Shown here in pieces: positions 43,011-51,511 of a stretch of 64,000 nt of DNA. Location of the stretch: contig DASZDG010000044.1 in the NCBI GenBank assembly GCA_035942255.1, positions 1-64,000 on the forward strand, written 5' to 3'. The notes beneath the pieces are model-generated. The model was not told the origin of the DNA. It worked only from the letters and a program-made list of their open reading frames with translations, and searched no databases. Made by a program: the position numbers and the translations under genes. The stretch is from JALZEG01 sp035942255. Its GTDB lineage: Bacteria > Actinomycetota > CADDZG01 > WHSQ01. Each line of letters starts with the position of its first letter. The first letter of the stretch is position 1.

Positions 43011-44768
43011 TCAGGCGGCGCTCGCGCTCCTCGCGACGGCGCAGTCCCAGACCTTCCCCATCTTCTTCGACGGGAAGGCCGCGGCGAACAGCTTCTCGCG
43101 GCGGCGATCGAGGTACTCGTCGGGCACGCCCTCGGTCGACTCCATGTTGTCGCCGATCGTGTATCCGAGGACGAACTCCGCCATCTGGGCGAGCGTCACG
43201 TCCTCGGTCCGCTGGACCTCGTTATCGACCCAGACGCCGACGGGGCGCTCGCCGTCGAACAGCTTCTCGTAAGACGTCCCGAACCTCCGGGCGATGTCCT
43301 TCTGCAGCGGCGTGATCCCGATCGGCCACGCGTCGAGCGCCTGCGCGCTCGGCTGCTGCCCGTGGTCTGCGGTGAGCGCGAGCACCCACTTGCCCGCACC
43401 GACCTTCCGGTCCAGCCAGCTCGTGAGGTCCTCGAGCGCGGCGTCCGAGTACTTCAGGATCTCCCGCATCTGCGGCTCGACCATGTTGTAGTCGTGCCCC
43501 ACGTCGTCCACTTGCTTGTAGTTCGTGAAGAAGAGGTCCGTCGTGCGGTTCGCGCCGAAGTTCTCGCGCGCGATCAGCTCCTTGATCAACCGTGTCTGGT
43601 AGAGCACCCACACCGGGCTGTGCCGGACCGACGTCGGGTCGGTCAGGTCGCCCTTGCCCATCCACCGCGAGTCGAGCTTGCCGTCCTTCACGTCGACCGA
43701 GCGAAGGTCCTCCTCCCAGCCGGGGACGTTGTCGAGGTAGTACGGGAGCTTGTAGAGGTCGCGGTTCGTGATCAGACGCCCGGGGCCCGTGACCTTGTCG
43801 CCACTTTCGCGCGCGGCGATCGCGACGAAGTCGCGGTCGGCGTCGTCGAGCATCGCGCCGTGGCCCATCATCCCGAGGTGGAAGTAGCGATAGGTGATCG
43901 CGCCGACCTTCGGGCGGTTGTCGTTGCGGTGGTCGAAGACGTCGGCGACCGTCGTCAGCTCGAGCTCCTCCGGGGGCTGGCCGGTCAGGGCCCCCTTGAC
44001 CTCCCCGTCGGCCTTGCGCATGTAGATGTCGACGACGCCGTGGCGGCGCGGGAACTCGCCGGTCCCCATCGTGGCGTGGATCGCCGGCGTCACCGACGGT
44101 GACGAGCCGACCTCGACGCCGGCCACCGACGTCCCGCCCTCCATCAGCGACCGCAGGTACGGCCACGCGTTCGGCCACCGGTTCAGAACGTTCCAGCCGC
44201 CGCCGTCCCACACGACCTGCACGACCAGCCGCGGCGCCCGCGGGCGCTCGGACTCCGGCACCAGCGCCTCCTTCACGGCGCGGCCCGAACGTTCCTTCGG
44301 CCATCCCATCCGGAGCAGCCGCGCCATCGTGGGGGCCAGGTCGGCCAGCGTCACCCTGCGCTGGAGGTCCAGAGTCCCTTGCGGCTCGACGAAGCCGGGG
44401 CCGTAGAAGACCAGCGGGACCTCCTGGACGTACTGCCAGGGGCCCGAGTGGGTCGTGCTGAAGAACCTGCCGAAGAAGTGCGGCTCGCGCGGGACCAGGA
44501 ACAGGTCCGGCGAGCGGCCGCGGTAGTAGCCGCGCTTGATGCGCCTCAGGTGCTCGAGCGGCAGGCCGCACGCCGCCTCCAGCCACGCGGGCCGGTCGCG
44601 CATCGCGAGGGGGGGCTGGGTCGCGACCGGTGCCAGCGGCTCCACCGTCGAGGGGAAGTCGCCCGTCGCCTGCGACGCGGTGGAGCACGCCGCCGCGACG
44701 AGGAGAAGGGCGAGCGTCTTCTTCGGCCTCATGGAAGACCGGTCGCTGCCCCAGCGCACCGGCCTCAT
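43011..44768 (-). CDS. Alkaline-phosphatase-superfamily phosphodiesterase, exported
   Basis: 585 residues. Its ATG overlaps the stop of the upstream sulfatase (ATGA), giving a 15-residue n-region before RPKKTLALLLVAAACSTAS, a probable lipoprotein signal. The catalytic domain belongs to the type I phosphodiesterase / nucleotide pyrophosphatase group: nucleophile Ser or Thr in VGSSPSVTPAIHATMGTGEF, metal ligands in QVDDVGHDY and ALTADHGQQPS. Acts outside the membrane on a phosphate, phosphonate or sulfate ester. Last gene of the MBL-hutI-sulfatase-phosphodiesterase chain. Confidence 0.82.
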   Translation of the reverse strand: MRPVRWGSDRSSMRPKKTLALLLVAAACSTASQATGDFPSTVEPLAPVATQPPLAMRDRPAWLEAACGLPLEHLRRIKRGYYRGRSPDLFLVPREPHFFGRFFSTTHSGPWQYVQEVPLVFYGPGFVEPQGTLDLQRRVTLADLAPTMARLLRMGWPKERSGRAVKEALVPESERPRAPRLVVQVVWDGGGWNVLNRWPNAWPYLRSLMEGGTSVAGVEVGSSPSVTPAIHATMGTGEFPRRHGVVDIYMRKADGEVKGALTGQPPEELELTTVADVFDHRNDNRPKVGAITYRYFHLGMMGHGAMLDDADRDFVAIAARESGDKVTGPGRLITNRDLYKLPYYLDNVPGWEEDLRSVDVKDGKLDSRWMGKGDLTDPTSVRHSPVWVLYQTRLIKELIARENFGANRTTDLFFTNYKQVDDVGHDYNMVEPQMREILKYSDAALEDLTSWLDRKVGAGKWVLALTADHGQQPSAQALDAWPIGITPLQKDIARRFGTSYEKLFDGERPVGVWVDNEVQRTEDVTLAQMAEFVLGYTIGDNMESTEGVPDEYLDRRREKLFAAAFPSKKMGKVWDCAVARSASAA

Positions 44769-46147
44769 GGACACGTCAGTCCCGCGCAGGCGCGATCGCG
44801 CTCGAGCTGTGCCTCGAGCGACCGGATCAGGACCGGGCTCGGGTCGTTGCTCTCGTCGGCGTCACCGAGCAGGTTGTTCGTCTGCCAGGGGTCGTTCACG
44901 AGGTCGTAGTACTCGCGGAACCTGATCTCCTCGCTGTTCCTGAAGTAGTACTGGATGTACTGGTACTCGTGCGTCCGGAGCGACGCCCACGTCGGCCGGT
45001 TGACCGACCAGCTCCCCCATTGCTCGGTGAGGAATCGTGTTCGCTCGCGGGGGCCGAACAGCGACCTGCCGTCCTGCTCGAGGCTCACCTCCGCCATCCC
45101 CGCCGCGTCGAGGACCGTGGGGGCGATGTCGATGTTGCCGATGAGGCGGTCGTCCGTCGCGCCGGCGTCCACGCGGCCCGGCCACCGCATGAAGAACGGG
45201 ATCTGGATGGACTCCGTGTACGGGAGCCGCTTCGCGTAGAGCCCGTGCTCGCCGAGCAAGAAGCCGTTGTCGGAGAGGAAGAACGCGAGCGTGTCCTGGT
45301 CCTCGCCGAGCTCCGCGAGCTTGTCGAAGAGCGCGCCCACGGCGTCGTCGGCCGCCATCAGCGTCCGCAGCCGCTTCCGGTAGACCTCGTCGCCCTCCTC
45401 CCACGGATAGCCGACATCCGCCACGAACCCGGCCTTGTCCCCGACGTTGTCCTCCTGGAGCCCCGGGTTCGCCTCGAGCCCGGGGGCCTCGGTCTCGGAG
45501 TACTCCTCGGACGAGTAGAAGGGGTAGTGGGGGGCGGTCGGGTGGACGAACATCAGCCACGGCTGCTGGTCGTCCTCCTCGTCGAACTCCTCGAGGAACT
45601 CCATGCTCTTCTCGGCGATGAACTCCGTTGCGTACTGCGGGACCCGCTGTATCTCGCCGTTGACGTTGAACTCCTTGTCGTAGTACCCGGCGTTGAACAG
45701 CGCCCAGCGGTCGAAGAACGGCGGGTCGTCCGGGACCTCCCACGCGTTGAGGTACCTCCCGACGAGCGCCGTCTTGTATCCGGCGCGCTGCTGCAGGTAG
45801 CGCTGCAACGTCGCCATCTGGTTCATCTTGAGGCCGTCCTGGTTGCGGCGGACGCCGGTGTTGTGCGCGTAGCGCCCGGTGAAGATCGAGGCGCGCGAGG
45901 GGCAGCACTGCGGCGTCGACGCGAACGCGTGGGTGAAGCGCGTGCCCTCCTCGGCGAAGATCCGCAGCGTGTTCGGCATCACGACGAGCTCGTCGCGCTC
46001 GCGCATGTCGTCGGTCATGAAGATGAGCACGTTCGGCCGGTCGTCCTGAGAGGACGCCGGCTCCGCCACGTAGATCCCGAAGGTCACCACGCCCACCCAG
46101 CAGATCACCAGGAGGACCAGTCGGACTTTCTGCACGGCGGACATCAT
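44765..46147 (-). CDS. Exported sulfatase
   Basis: 460-residue arylsulfatase-family enzyme. N-terminal hydrophobic segment (residues 8-27), then the metal-binding DD of VLIFMTDDMRE (46-47). The formylglycine site is C-x-P-S-R at Cys81-Arg85 (QCCPSRASIFTGR), so activity needs a formylglycine-generating enzyme, or an anaerobic equivalent, encoded elsewhere. The DNGFLLGEHGLYAKRLPYTE region is the usual second metal/substrate segment. The ATG overlaps the hutI stop (ATGA), and its stop overlaps the next gene. Substrate unknown. Confidence 0.9.
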   Translation of the reverse strand: MMSAVQKVRLVLLVICWVGVVTFGIYVAEPASSQDDRPNVLIFMTDDMRERDELVVMPNTLRIFAEEGTRFTHAFASTPQCCPSRASIFTGRYAHNTGVRRNQDGLKMNQMATLQRYLQQRAGYKTALVGRYLNAWEVPDDPPFFDRWALFNAGYYDKEFNVNGEIQRVPQYATEFIAEKSMEFLEEFDEEDDQQPWLMFVHPTAPHYPFYSSEEYSETEAPGLEANPGLQEDNVGDKAGFVADVGYPWEEGDEVYRKRLRTLMAADDAVGALFDKLAELGEDQDTLAFFLSDNGFLLGEHGLYAKRLPYTESIQIPFFMRWPGRVDAGATDDRLIGNIDIAPTVLDAAGMAEVSLEQDGRSLFGPRERTRFLTEQWGSWSVNRPTWASLRTHEYQYIQYYFRNSEEIRFREYYDLVNDPWQTNNLLGDADESNDPSPVLIRSLEAQLERDRACAGLTCP

Positions 46148-47406
46148 CCCTTCTTTAAAGCCCCGTCTCGGACCACGCGGCCCCCTGAGCCGGGACCGAG
46201 GTGGACGAGCTCCCCTCCGCAGACCACCGCCAGCACCGGATCGCGGTCGGGCCGGTACGCAAGGTGGTCGGGCGACGGCACGTCGAGCACGACCGCGTCC
46301 GCGCGGTACCCCGGAGCAAGGCGACCGACGCGATCGTCCAGACCGAGCGCGTGCGCGGCGTTGACGGTGGCGGCCGCGAGGGCCTCGAGCGGCCGGAAGG
46401 CGTACAACCGGCACGCGAGCGCGATCACGAACGGCATCGAGCGTACCGGCGACGTTCCCGGGTTGAGGTCCGAGCCGAGCGCGACGATCGCGCCGCGCGA
46501 CAGCAGATCGCGCGCAGGCGGCTTCTTGCTCTGACGTAGCGTGAATGTCGCGCCGGGAAGCAAGACCGCGACGGTCGCCGACTGCGCGAGGTCCCCGACC
46601 GCGAACGTAGACGCGTGGTTGAGGTGGTCGGCAGTGTCGAAGCCCCAGCGCGCGGCGAACGCCGCGGTCTGTCCGTCGGAGAGCTGGTCGGCGTGAACGC
46701 GCATCCGCAGACCGAGCGAGCGTGCGGCCTCGTTCAGGCGGGCCGCGTGCTCCAGCGCGAACGCGATCGTCTCGACGTATAGGTCGCACGCGCCGGCGAG
46801 GCCCTCGGCGGCAGCCTGTGGCAGCAGCTCTTCGGCGGCGATCCCGGCCCACTCCCCCTCCGACCTCCCCTTCGGTACCGCGTGGGCCGCGAGGCAGGTC
46901 GTCACGACCGTCTGCGGGACCGACTCCGCGAGTGCCCGGGCGAGCCGCAGCTGCCGCAGCTCCGCCTCGACGCTCAGCCCGTAGCCGGACTTCGTCTCGA
47001 ACGTCGTCGTCCCCGAGGCGAGCATCTCGGCCGCGAGGGCCCCGGAGAACGACAGCACCTCATCGTCGGAGGCCTCCGCGAGGAGCCGGGCCGACCGGAA
47101 GATCCCGCCCTCTCTCCCGTGGAGGTCCTCGTAGGACGTCCCCGAAAGACGGGCCGCGTCCTCGTCGGCGCGCCACCCGTAGAACGGCAGGTGCGTGTGG
47201 CAGTCGACGAAGCCGGGAACGACGGTGCACCCCGTCGCGTCCACCACGACGTCCGGCCCCCCCGCCTCGTCCGCCGCGACGATCGAGTCGCCCCTGCAGA
47301 GCAGGCGGCCCCCGTCGGTGACCTCCGCCCGCTCCAGCAGGTCGTCCCGGACCGGACCGGCCCCCGACCACGTGACGTGCGTTCCGCCCTCGACCAGGAG
47401 CGTCAC
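46144..47406 (-). CDS. hutI: Imidazolonepropionase
   Basis: 420-residue zinc amidohydrolase that opens imidazolone-5-propionate to formiminoglutamate, the third step of histidine degradation. Conserved blocks: VPGFVDCHTHLPFYG (HxH metal site), TTTFETKSGYGLSVEAELR, TTCLAAHAVPKG, the His of MRVHADQLSDGQTAA, and GSDLNPGTSPVRSMP. It lies about 3.7 kb from hutH on the other strand, coupled to an MBL hydrolase upstream (GTGA) and a sulfatase downstream (ATGA), an unusual association for this enzyme. Confidence 0.95.
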   Translation of the reverse strand: MTLLVEGGTHVTWSGAGPVRDDLLERAEVTDGGRLLCRGDSIVAADEAGGPDVVVDATGCTVVPGFVDCHTHLPFYGWRADEDAARLSGTSYEDLHGREGGIFRSARLLAEASDDEVLSFSGALAAEMLASGTTTFETKSGYGLSVEAELRQLRLARALAESVPQTVVTTCLAAHAVPKGRSEGEWAGIAAEELLPQAAAEGLAGACDLYVETIAFALEHAARLNEAARSLGLRMRVHADQLSDGQTAAFAARWGFDTADHLNHASTFAVGDLAQSATVAVLLPGATFTLRQSKKPPARDLLSRGAIVALGSDLNPGTSPVRSMPFVIALACRLYAFRPLEALAAATVNAAHALGLDDRVGRLAPGYRADAVVLDVPSPDHLAYRPDRDPVLAVVCGGELVHLGPGSGGRVVRDGALKKG

Positions 47407-48431
47407 TCGTCCACCTCGATCGGCTGCCGGCGGCGCGACACCTTCTTGTAGAGGAACGTCCCGTCGCCGGACTCGATGCGCTCGACCTCACCCCGCTTCC
47501 GGAGATAGGCCAGGTGGGCGAGCGCCTCCCCCAGGGCGAGCCTCCGCTCGAAGTGGAGCAGCGTCGAGCCGAACACCTCGTCGACGATGTCGCTCGCGCT
47601 GCGCGGCTCGTGCCTGATCACCTGGAGGATGTTGCCGAGCCTCCGGTCGTGGTGCCGGGCGATCACGCGGGCGCGGTCGGCCCCCTCGAGGAACGGGCGG
47701 CCGTGCCCGGGGAGGACCATCTTCGGGTCGAGGTCCTCGATCTTCTCCAGCGACTCCAGGAACTCGCCGAGCGGGTCCTCCTCACCACCCCGCTCGAAGT
47801 CGATGTGGGGGGTGATCGTCGGCAGGAGGTGGTCTCCCGAGACCAGCAGCCCGTCGTCATCGGTCCAGAGGCAGATGTGGGAGCGCGCGTGGCCCGGCGT
47901 CGCGATGACCGTCCACGCCCGCCCGCCGGCGTCGAACGACTCGCCGCCCGTGACCGGATGCGTCGCGTCCACCACTCCCGAGACGAACGGGCGCCAGTCC
48001 TCGAACTGCGTCAGCTCGTCGAGCTCGTCCGGGCTCGCGCCGTGGTCCGCGAGCAGCTCCCGCAGGTTCACCGTCGCGGTCCCCGGGTCCCGGTACAGCT
48101 CGAGGTCCTCGTGCGCGCACCGGTGCATCCACAGCTCGCATCCGGTCTCCTCGACGATGCGCGCCGCCATGCCGTAGTGGTCGATGTGCGTGTGCGTGAC
48201 GACGAGCCGCTCGACCGAGGAGACCTCGGCCCCCGCGGCCGCGAACGCGGCGACGAGGTCGTCCCATCCGTGCTCGCCTTCGGGGGCCGGGTTGCGGATG
48301 CCGCAGTCGACGAGCGTCGCCCCGCGGTCTCCGGACAGCAGGAACGCGTTGACCGCGTCGAGCCCCGGGAACGGCAGGGGGAGGACGAGGCGGAAGATGC
48401 CGGGCGCGGGCTCGCGCCGCCGATGCTCCAC
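47403..48431 (-). CDS. Metallo-beta-lactamase-fold hydrolase
   Basis: 342 residues. The dinuclear metal motif is HxHxDH in VVTHTHIDHYGMA; further ligands are His in ATPGHARSH and Asp/His in VSGDHLLP and VLPGHGRP. The C-terminal extension (SASDIVDEVFGSTLLHFERR) resembles the winged-helix tail of LACTB2-like hydrolases that act on CoA or nucleic-acid substrates. GTG start 10 nt after the dodecin stop. The stop overlaps the hutI start, so co-expression with histidine catabolism is likely. Confidence 0.85.
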   Translation of the reverse strand: MEHRRREPAPGIFRLVLPLPFPGLDAVNAFLLSGDRGATLVDCGIRNPAPEGEHGWDDLVAAFAAAGAEVSSVERLVVTHTHIDHYGMAARIVEETGCELWMHRCAHEDLELYRDPGTATVNLRELLADHGASPDELDELTQFEDWRPFVSGVVDATHPVTGGESFDAGGRAWTVIATPGHARSHICLWTDDDGLLVSGDHLLPTITPHIDFERGGEEDPLGEFLESLEKIEDLDPKMVLPGHGRPFLEGADRARVIARHHDRRLGNILQVIRHEPRSASDIVDEVFGSTLLHFERRLALGEALAHLAYLRKRGEVERIESGDGTFLYKKVSRRRQPIEVDE

Positions 48432-48441
48432 GGGCCGCGTC

Positions 48442-48651
48442 TTACTCGTGGACTTGCTCTTTGATCTCGAAGCTCACGCGCACGAGCACGCGGTAGACGA
48501 CCTCGCCGCCCTGGACAAGGCCCTCGATCCGTTCGACCTCGAACGAGGTGAGGCCCTTCAACGTGAGGCTCGCCCGGTGCACCGCGCTCCCGACGGCTTC
48601 CTCGATCGTGGAGCCGGTGGCGGTGAGGTCGATCGACTTCTCGACTGACAT
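48442..48651 (-). CDS. Dodecin (flavin storage/sequestration protein)
   Basis: 69 residues, the size of dodecins, which form hollow dodecamers that bind flavins. Pattern: MSVEKSIDLTATGSTIEEAV, then RASLTLKGLTSFEVERIEG with the flavin-stacking Trp position occupied by Phe, and YRVLVRVSFEIKE. CAGGAGGCC lies 5-6 nt before the ATG. It may share a transcript with the MBL gene 10 nt downstream. A strong minus-strand terminator sits about 50 bp upstream, and its T-tail runs into a TATAAA box that may be the dodecin promoter. Confidence 0.88.
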   Translation of the reverse strand: MSVEKSIDLTATGSTIEEAVGSAVHRASLTLKGLTSFEVERIEGLVQGGEVVYRVLVRVSFEIKEQVHE

Positions 48652-48700
48652 GCGCGGCCTCCTGCACTTCGGCGGACGGGAGAAGGCGTCTTTATACAAA

Positions 48701-48735
48701 AAACAAAGCTCCCGGCCAGTTCGGGAGCTTTGTTT
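48701..48735 (-). terminator. Strong intrinsic terminator upstream of dodecin
   Basis: A 14-bp perfect stem (AAACAAAGCTCCCG with CGGGAGCTTTGTTT, 7-nt loop) followed on the minus strand by further Ts (six in a row) and then TATAAAG. It ends a minus-strand transcript coming from above 48735, before the dodecin gene. Confidence 0.9.
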
Positions 48736-48787
48736 GTCCTGCCAGAGGAGGTGCAGGTGTTGCCGTGGGAGGGTGGTGCTGGTGGAG

Positions 48788-48982
48788 CTATGAATCCTTC
48801 TGAAGCGGCGAGACGAAGGTAGGGGTCCGGTGGCAGATCACCGAAGGACGGGTCCGGGAGGTCATCCTCCGGTAGTCCTTGGCGATTACGTCCCGGGAGA
48901 TCGCCAGCCACCATTTCACGGCCGGCACGCTGAGCGACGCATCCTTCGGGCCCGACATCCAGGCGCAAGATCGTTCACTCAT
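48788..48982 (-). CDS. Small hypothetical protein, 64 aa
   Basis: Reads MSERSCAWMSGPKDASLSVP, then AVKWWLAISRDVIAKDYRRM and a Thr/Ser/Pro-rich end. No family recognised. Supported by AAGGGA 4-5 nt before the ATG, GC-rich third codon positions, and the strong terminator 53 bp past its stop on the same strand. A plus-strand ORF covers part of the same DNA (48879-49106) but has no such support. The transcript would start in the region after gdhA, which has a long inverted repeat. Confidence 0.4.
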   Translation of the reverse strand: MSERSCAWMSGPKDASLSVPAVKWWLAISRDVIAKDYRRMTSRTRPSVICHRTPTFVSPLQKDS

Positions 48983-49040
48983 CGTCCCTTACCTTTCGGT
49001 CTCGGTGGTTCCGATGTTCCGTGGGGGTCCACTGCATTCG

Positions 49041-49091
49041 CTGACCGGGAAGTTCGTCATCCCGTGGCCCACTCCTGCCCTTCCCGGTCAG
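49041..49091. repeat. 12-bp inverted repeat with 27-nt loop
   Basis: CTGACCGGGAAG (49041-49052) and CTTCCCGGTCAG (49080-49091) are perfect reverse complements. It lies between the end of gdhA and the small minus-strand gene, with AAAAA on the plus-strand 3' side. It could be a 5' leader structure of the small gene. Confidence 0.6.
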
Positions 49092-49164
49092 AAAAACACC
49101 CTCTGAGCAGCCCTAACGTCAGGAATGCCCGAATTCGTCTCATAAATTCCCGCCCGGCGCCGGG

Positions 49165-50523
49165 CTAAACGAACCCGCGCAGCTTGTCTGCGTCGGCGAC
49201 TCGTTCGACCGCGATGTCGAAGGCGGCGTCCCGCAGCGACGTGCCGTCCTCCGACGCCCTCGTGAAGACGTGCGTGGTCGCCTTCGTCATCTTCTTCTTG
49301 AGCTGGAAGTTGACGTCGTCGACCTCCCAGCGGAACTGCTGGATGTTCTGGACCCACTCGAAGTACGAGACCGTCACGCCGCCGGAGTTCGCGAGGATGT
49401 CCGGCACCACCGTGACCCCCCGGTCGTGCAGGATCTCGTCCGCCGCTGGCGTCGTCGGGCCGTTCGCCGCCTCGACGACGAGGCGCGCCTTCACGTCCCC
49501 GGCGTTGGCCGTGTTGATCACCCCGTGGATCGCCGCGGGGATGAGGATGTCGCAGTCGAGCTCGAGCAGGTCCTCGTTCGACACCTCGGTCCCGCCCGCG
49601 AAGCTGGCGACCGAGACGGCTTCCGTGCGGTGGCGGGAGAGCTTCTCGAGGTCGAGACCGTCCGGGTTGTGCGTCCCGCCGCCGACGTCCGACACGGCTA
49701 CGACCTTCGCGCCGGCCTCCCCCGCGATCATCGCGGTCCAGTACCCCACGTTGCCGAAGCCCTGGATCGCGACGCGCGCGTCGCGGAAGTTGATGCCCAT
49801 CCGCTTGGCCGACTCGCGCGCGCAGATCACCACGCCGCGGCCCGTGGCCTCCTCGCGTCCCGGCGACCCGCCGAGCTCGACCGGCTTCCCGGTGACGATC
49901 CCGGGCGTGTAGCCGTTCTTCTTGCCGTACTCGTCCATCATCCACGCCATCGTCTGAGCGTTCGTGCCCATGTCGGGGGCCGGGATGTCGCGGTTCACGC
50001 CGATCAGGTGCGAGATCATCCCGGTGAAGCGCCGCGTGAGGCGCTGCAGCTCCGACTGCGACATCACGCCCGGCTCGCACTGCACGCCGCCCTTCGCGCC
50101 GCCGAACGGCACGTCGATCAACGCGTTCTTCCACGTCATCAACGCCGCGAGCGCGCGCACCTCGTCGAGGTCCGCGGACTCGTGGAAGCGGATCCCGCCC
50201 TTGTAGGGGCCGCGAGCGCCGTTGTGCTGGATACGGAAGCCGCGGAAGACAGTCACGCGCCCGTCGTCCATCCGGATCGGGATCTGCACCGCGAGCTCCC
50301 GGTAGGAGCTGGCGAGGACCTCGCGCATGTGCTCGGGCAGCTCGATGCGGTCGGCGGATCGGTGGAAGAAGTAGCTCGCGGCCTCGAACGGCGTCATCGC
50401 GTCGGTGACCTCGACGTCGCGCTTCGGCTCCGCGATCGGGTCGGCCGCCTGCTTGACCTTCGTGTCCTTCGCTTCCGTCTGGGCCACGCTGCCCCCCGTC
50501 GTGGTCGGTAGACCGTCGGCCAC
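49165..50523 (-). CDS. gdhA: Glutamate dehydrogenase (Glu/Leu/Phe/Val family)
   Basis: 452-residue hexameric enzyme interconverting glutamate with 2-oxoglutarate and ammonia. Conserved sites: YKGGIRFHESADLDEVRALA, the catalytic Lys in PFGGAKGGV, DIPAPDMGTN, the Rossmann motif VAIQGFGNVGYWTA, and ANSGGVTVSYFEWVQN. A 35-40-residue disordered extension precedes the catalytic core; GTG at 50487 (after GGGGGG) is an alternative start that would remove 12 residues. It lies 4 bp after the patatin gene. A GCCCGGCGCCGGGC palindrome directly follows the stop. It fits with glutamate as the end point of the hut pathway. Confidence 0.93.
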   Translation of the reverse strand: MADGLPTTTGGSVAQTEAKDTKVKQAADPIAEPKRDVEVTDAMTPFEAASYFFHRSADRIELPEHMREVLASSYRELAVQIPIRMDDGRVTVFRGFRIQHNGARGPYKGGIRFHESADLDEVRALAALMTWKNALIDVPFGGAKGGVQCEPGVMSQSELQRLTRRFTGMISHLIGVNRDIPAPDMGTNAQTMAWMMDEYGKKNGYTPGIVTGKPVELGGSPGREEATGRGVVICARESAKRMGINFRDARVAIQGFGNVGYWTAMIAGEAGAKVVAVSDVGGGTHNPDGLDLEKLSRHRTEAVSVASFAGGTEVSNEDLLELDCDILIPAAIHGVINTANAGDVKARLVVEAANGPTTPAADEILHDRGVTVVPDILANSGGVTVSYFEWVQNIQQFRWEVDDVNFQLKKKMTKATTHVFTRASEDGTSLRDAAFDIAVERVADADKLRGFV

Positions 50524-50527
50524 GACC

Positions 50528-51463
50528 CTACTTTGCGGGGGAGATCGCCTCCACGGCCCCCTCGGCGTACGTCTGCACGACCGCGTCGCGGCGGCCCGAG
50601 AGGAATCGCATCGTGTGCTCGTAGCCGTTGCGCACGAGCTTCTCGGTGAACTGCATCGACTGGAACGGCACGTAGTAGTCGAGCGACGGCGTCGGGACCA
50701 TCACGAGCTTGACCTTGTCCGCCAGGAACGTCTGCTCGAGCGTCATGCGCTGCGAACGCGCGAGCGAGAACGCGTGCAGGAGGTAGTCGATCGGACGGAT
50801 CAACGGACGGCGCTGGTGGCTGTGCGACGTCGAGTTCATCACGTAGATCGTCTTGGCCCCCAGCGCGATCGCCGGCGCGATCGGGACGTTGTTGGCGACG
50901 CCGCCGTCGATGTACTTCACGCCGCCGATCTCGACCGGCGGGTAGATGCTCGGCATCGCGGTGGACGCGAGCAGGGGCTCGATCACCGGGCCCGACGTGA
51001 ACGTCCTCTCGGCCCCCGTGTCCAGCTCCGTCGCCACGATCCCCAGCGGCACGCGCGCATCCTCGAACTGGGGGGTACCGATGCGGCGCTCGACCACGCG
51101 GCGCAGGCCCGTGTTCTCGAAGACATGGTCGCCGCGGGCGAGGAAGCGGGCCCACGGGGCGCGGAACCTACCGGGCGGGAAGAGGTCGGCCTCCGTCAGC
51201 GAGAGCCAGAGCTTCTCCATGTCGCGCGGGCCCTCCGGCCCCGGGTTGAAGGCGAGGAACGTCGCGTTGATCGCGCCCACGCTCGTCCCCACGAGGAGGT
51301 CGGGGACCACCTCGTGCTCGTAGAGCGCCTTCAGGGCACCGACCTGCAGGGCCCCGAGCGGCCCGCCTCCGGAGAGGACGAAGGCGACCCGGTCCTGCCG
51401 GCGCGCGGCCAGACGGCGCAGCCACTGCGCGCGCGAGGGCTGACAGCGGCCTGGAAAAGTCAC
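50528..51463 (-). CDS. Patatin-like phospholipase
   Basis: 311-residue lipid acyl hydrolase. Oxyanion hole GGGPLGALQ, nucleophile Ser in VGTSVGAIN (GxSxG), and catalytic Asp in the DGG of YIDGGVANNVP: the Ser-Asp dyad is complete. No signal peptide; probably membrane-associated in the cytoplasm. GTG start. It precedes gdhA by 4 bp, but a functional link is not obvious. Confidence 0.9.
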   Translation of the reverse strand: MTFPGRCQPSRAQWLRRLAARRQDRVAFVLSGGGPLGALQVGALKALYEHEVVPDLLVGTSVGAINATFLAFNPGPEGPRDMEKLWLSLTEADLFPPGRFRAPWARFLARGDHVFENTGLRRVVERRIGTPQFEDARVPLGIVATELDTGAERTFTSGPVIEPLLASTAMPSIYPPVEIGGVKYIDGGVANNVPIAPAIALGAKTIYVMNSTSHSHQRRPLIRPIDYLLHAFSLARSQRMTLEQTFLADKVKLVMVPTPSLDYYVPFQSMQFTEKLVRNGYEHTMRFLSGRRDAVVQTYAEGAVEAISPAK

Positions 51464-51511
51464 CCTCTAATGATCGGACAAAGCGGGGGGCTAAGTAAGC
51501 GTTTTCGCGGC

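Noticed and set aside
48879..49106. Plus-strand ORF of 75 codons starting with TTG
   Set aside because: Has no ribosome site, spans the perfect inverted repeat and overlaps the better supported minus-strand ORF.
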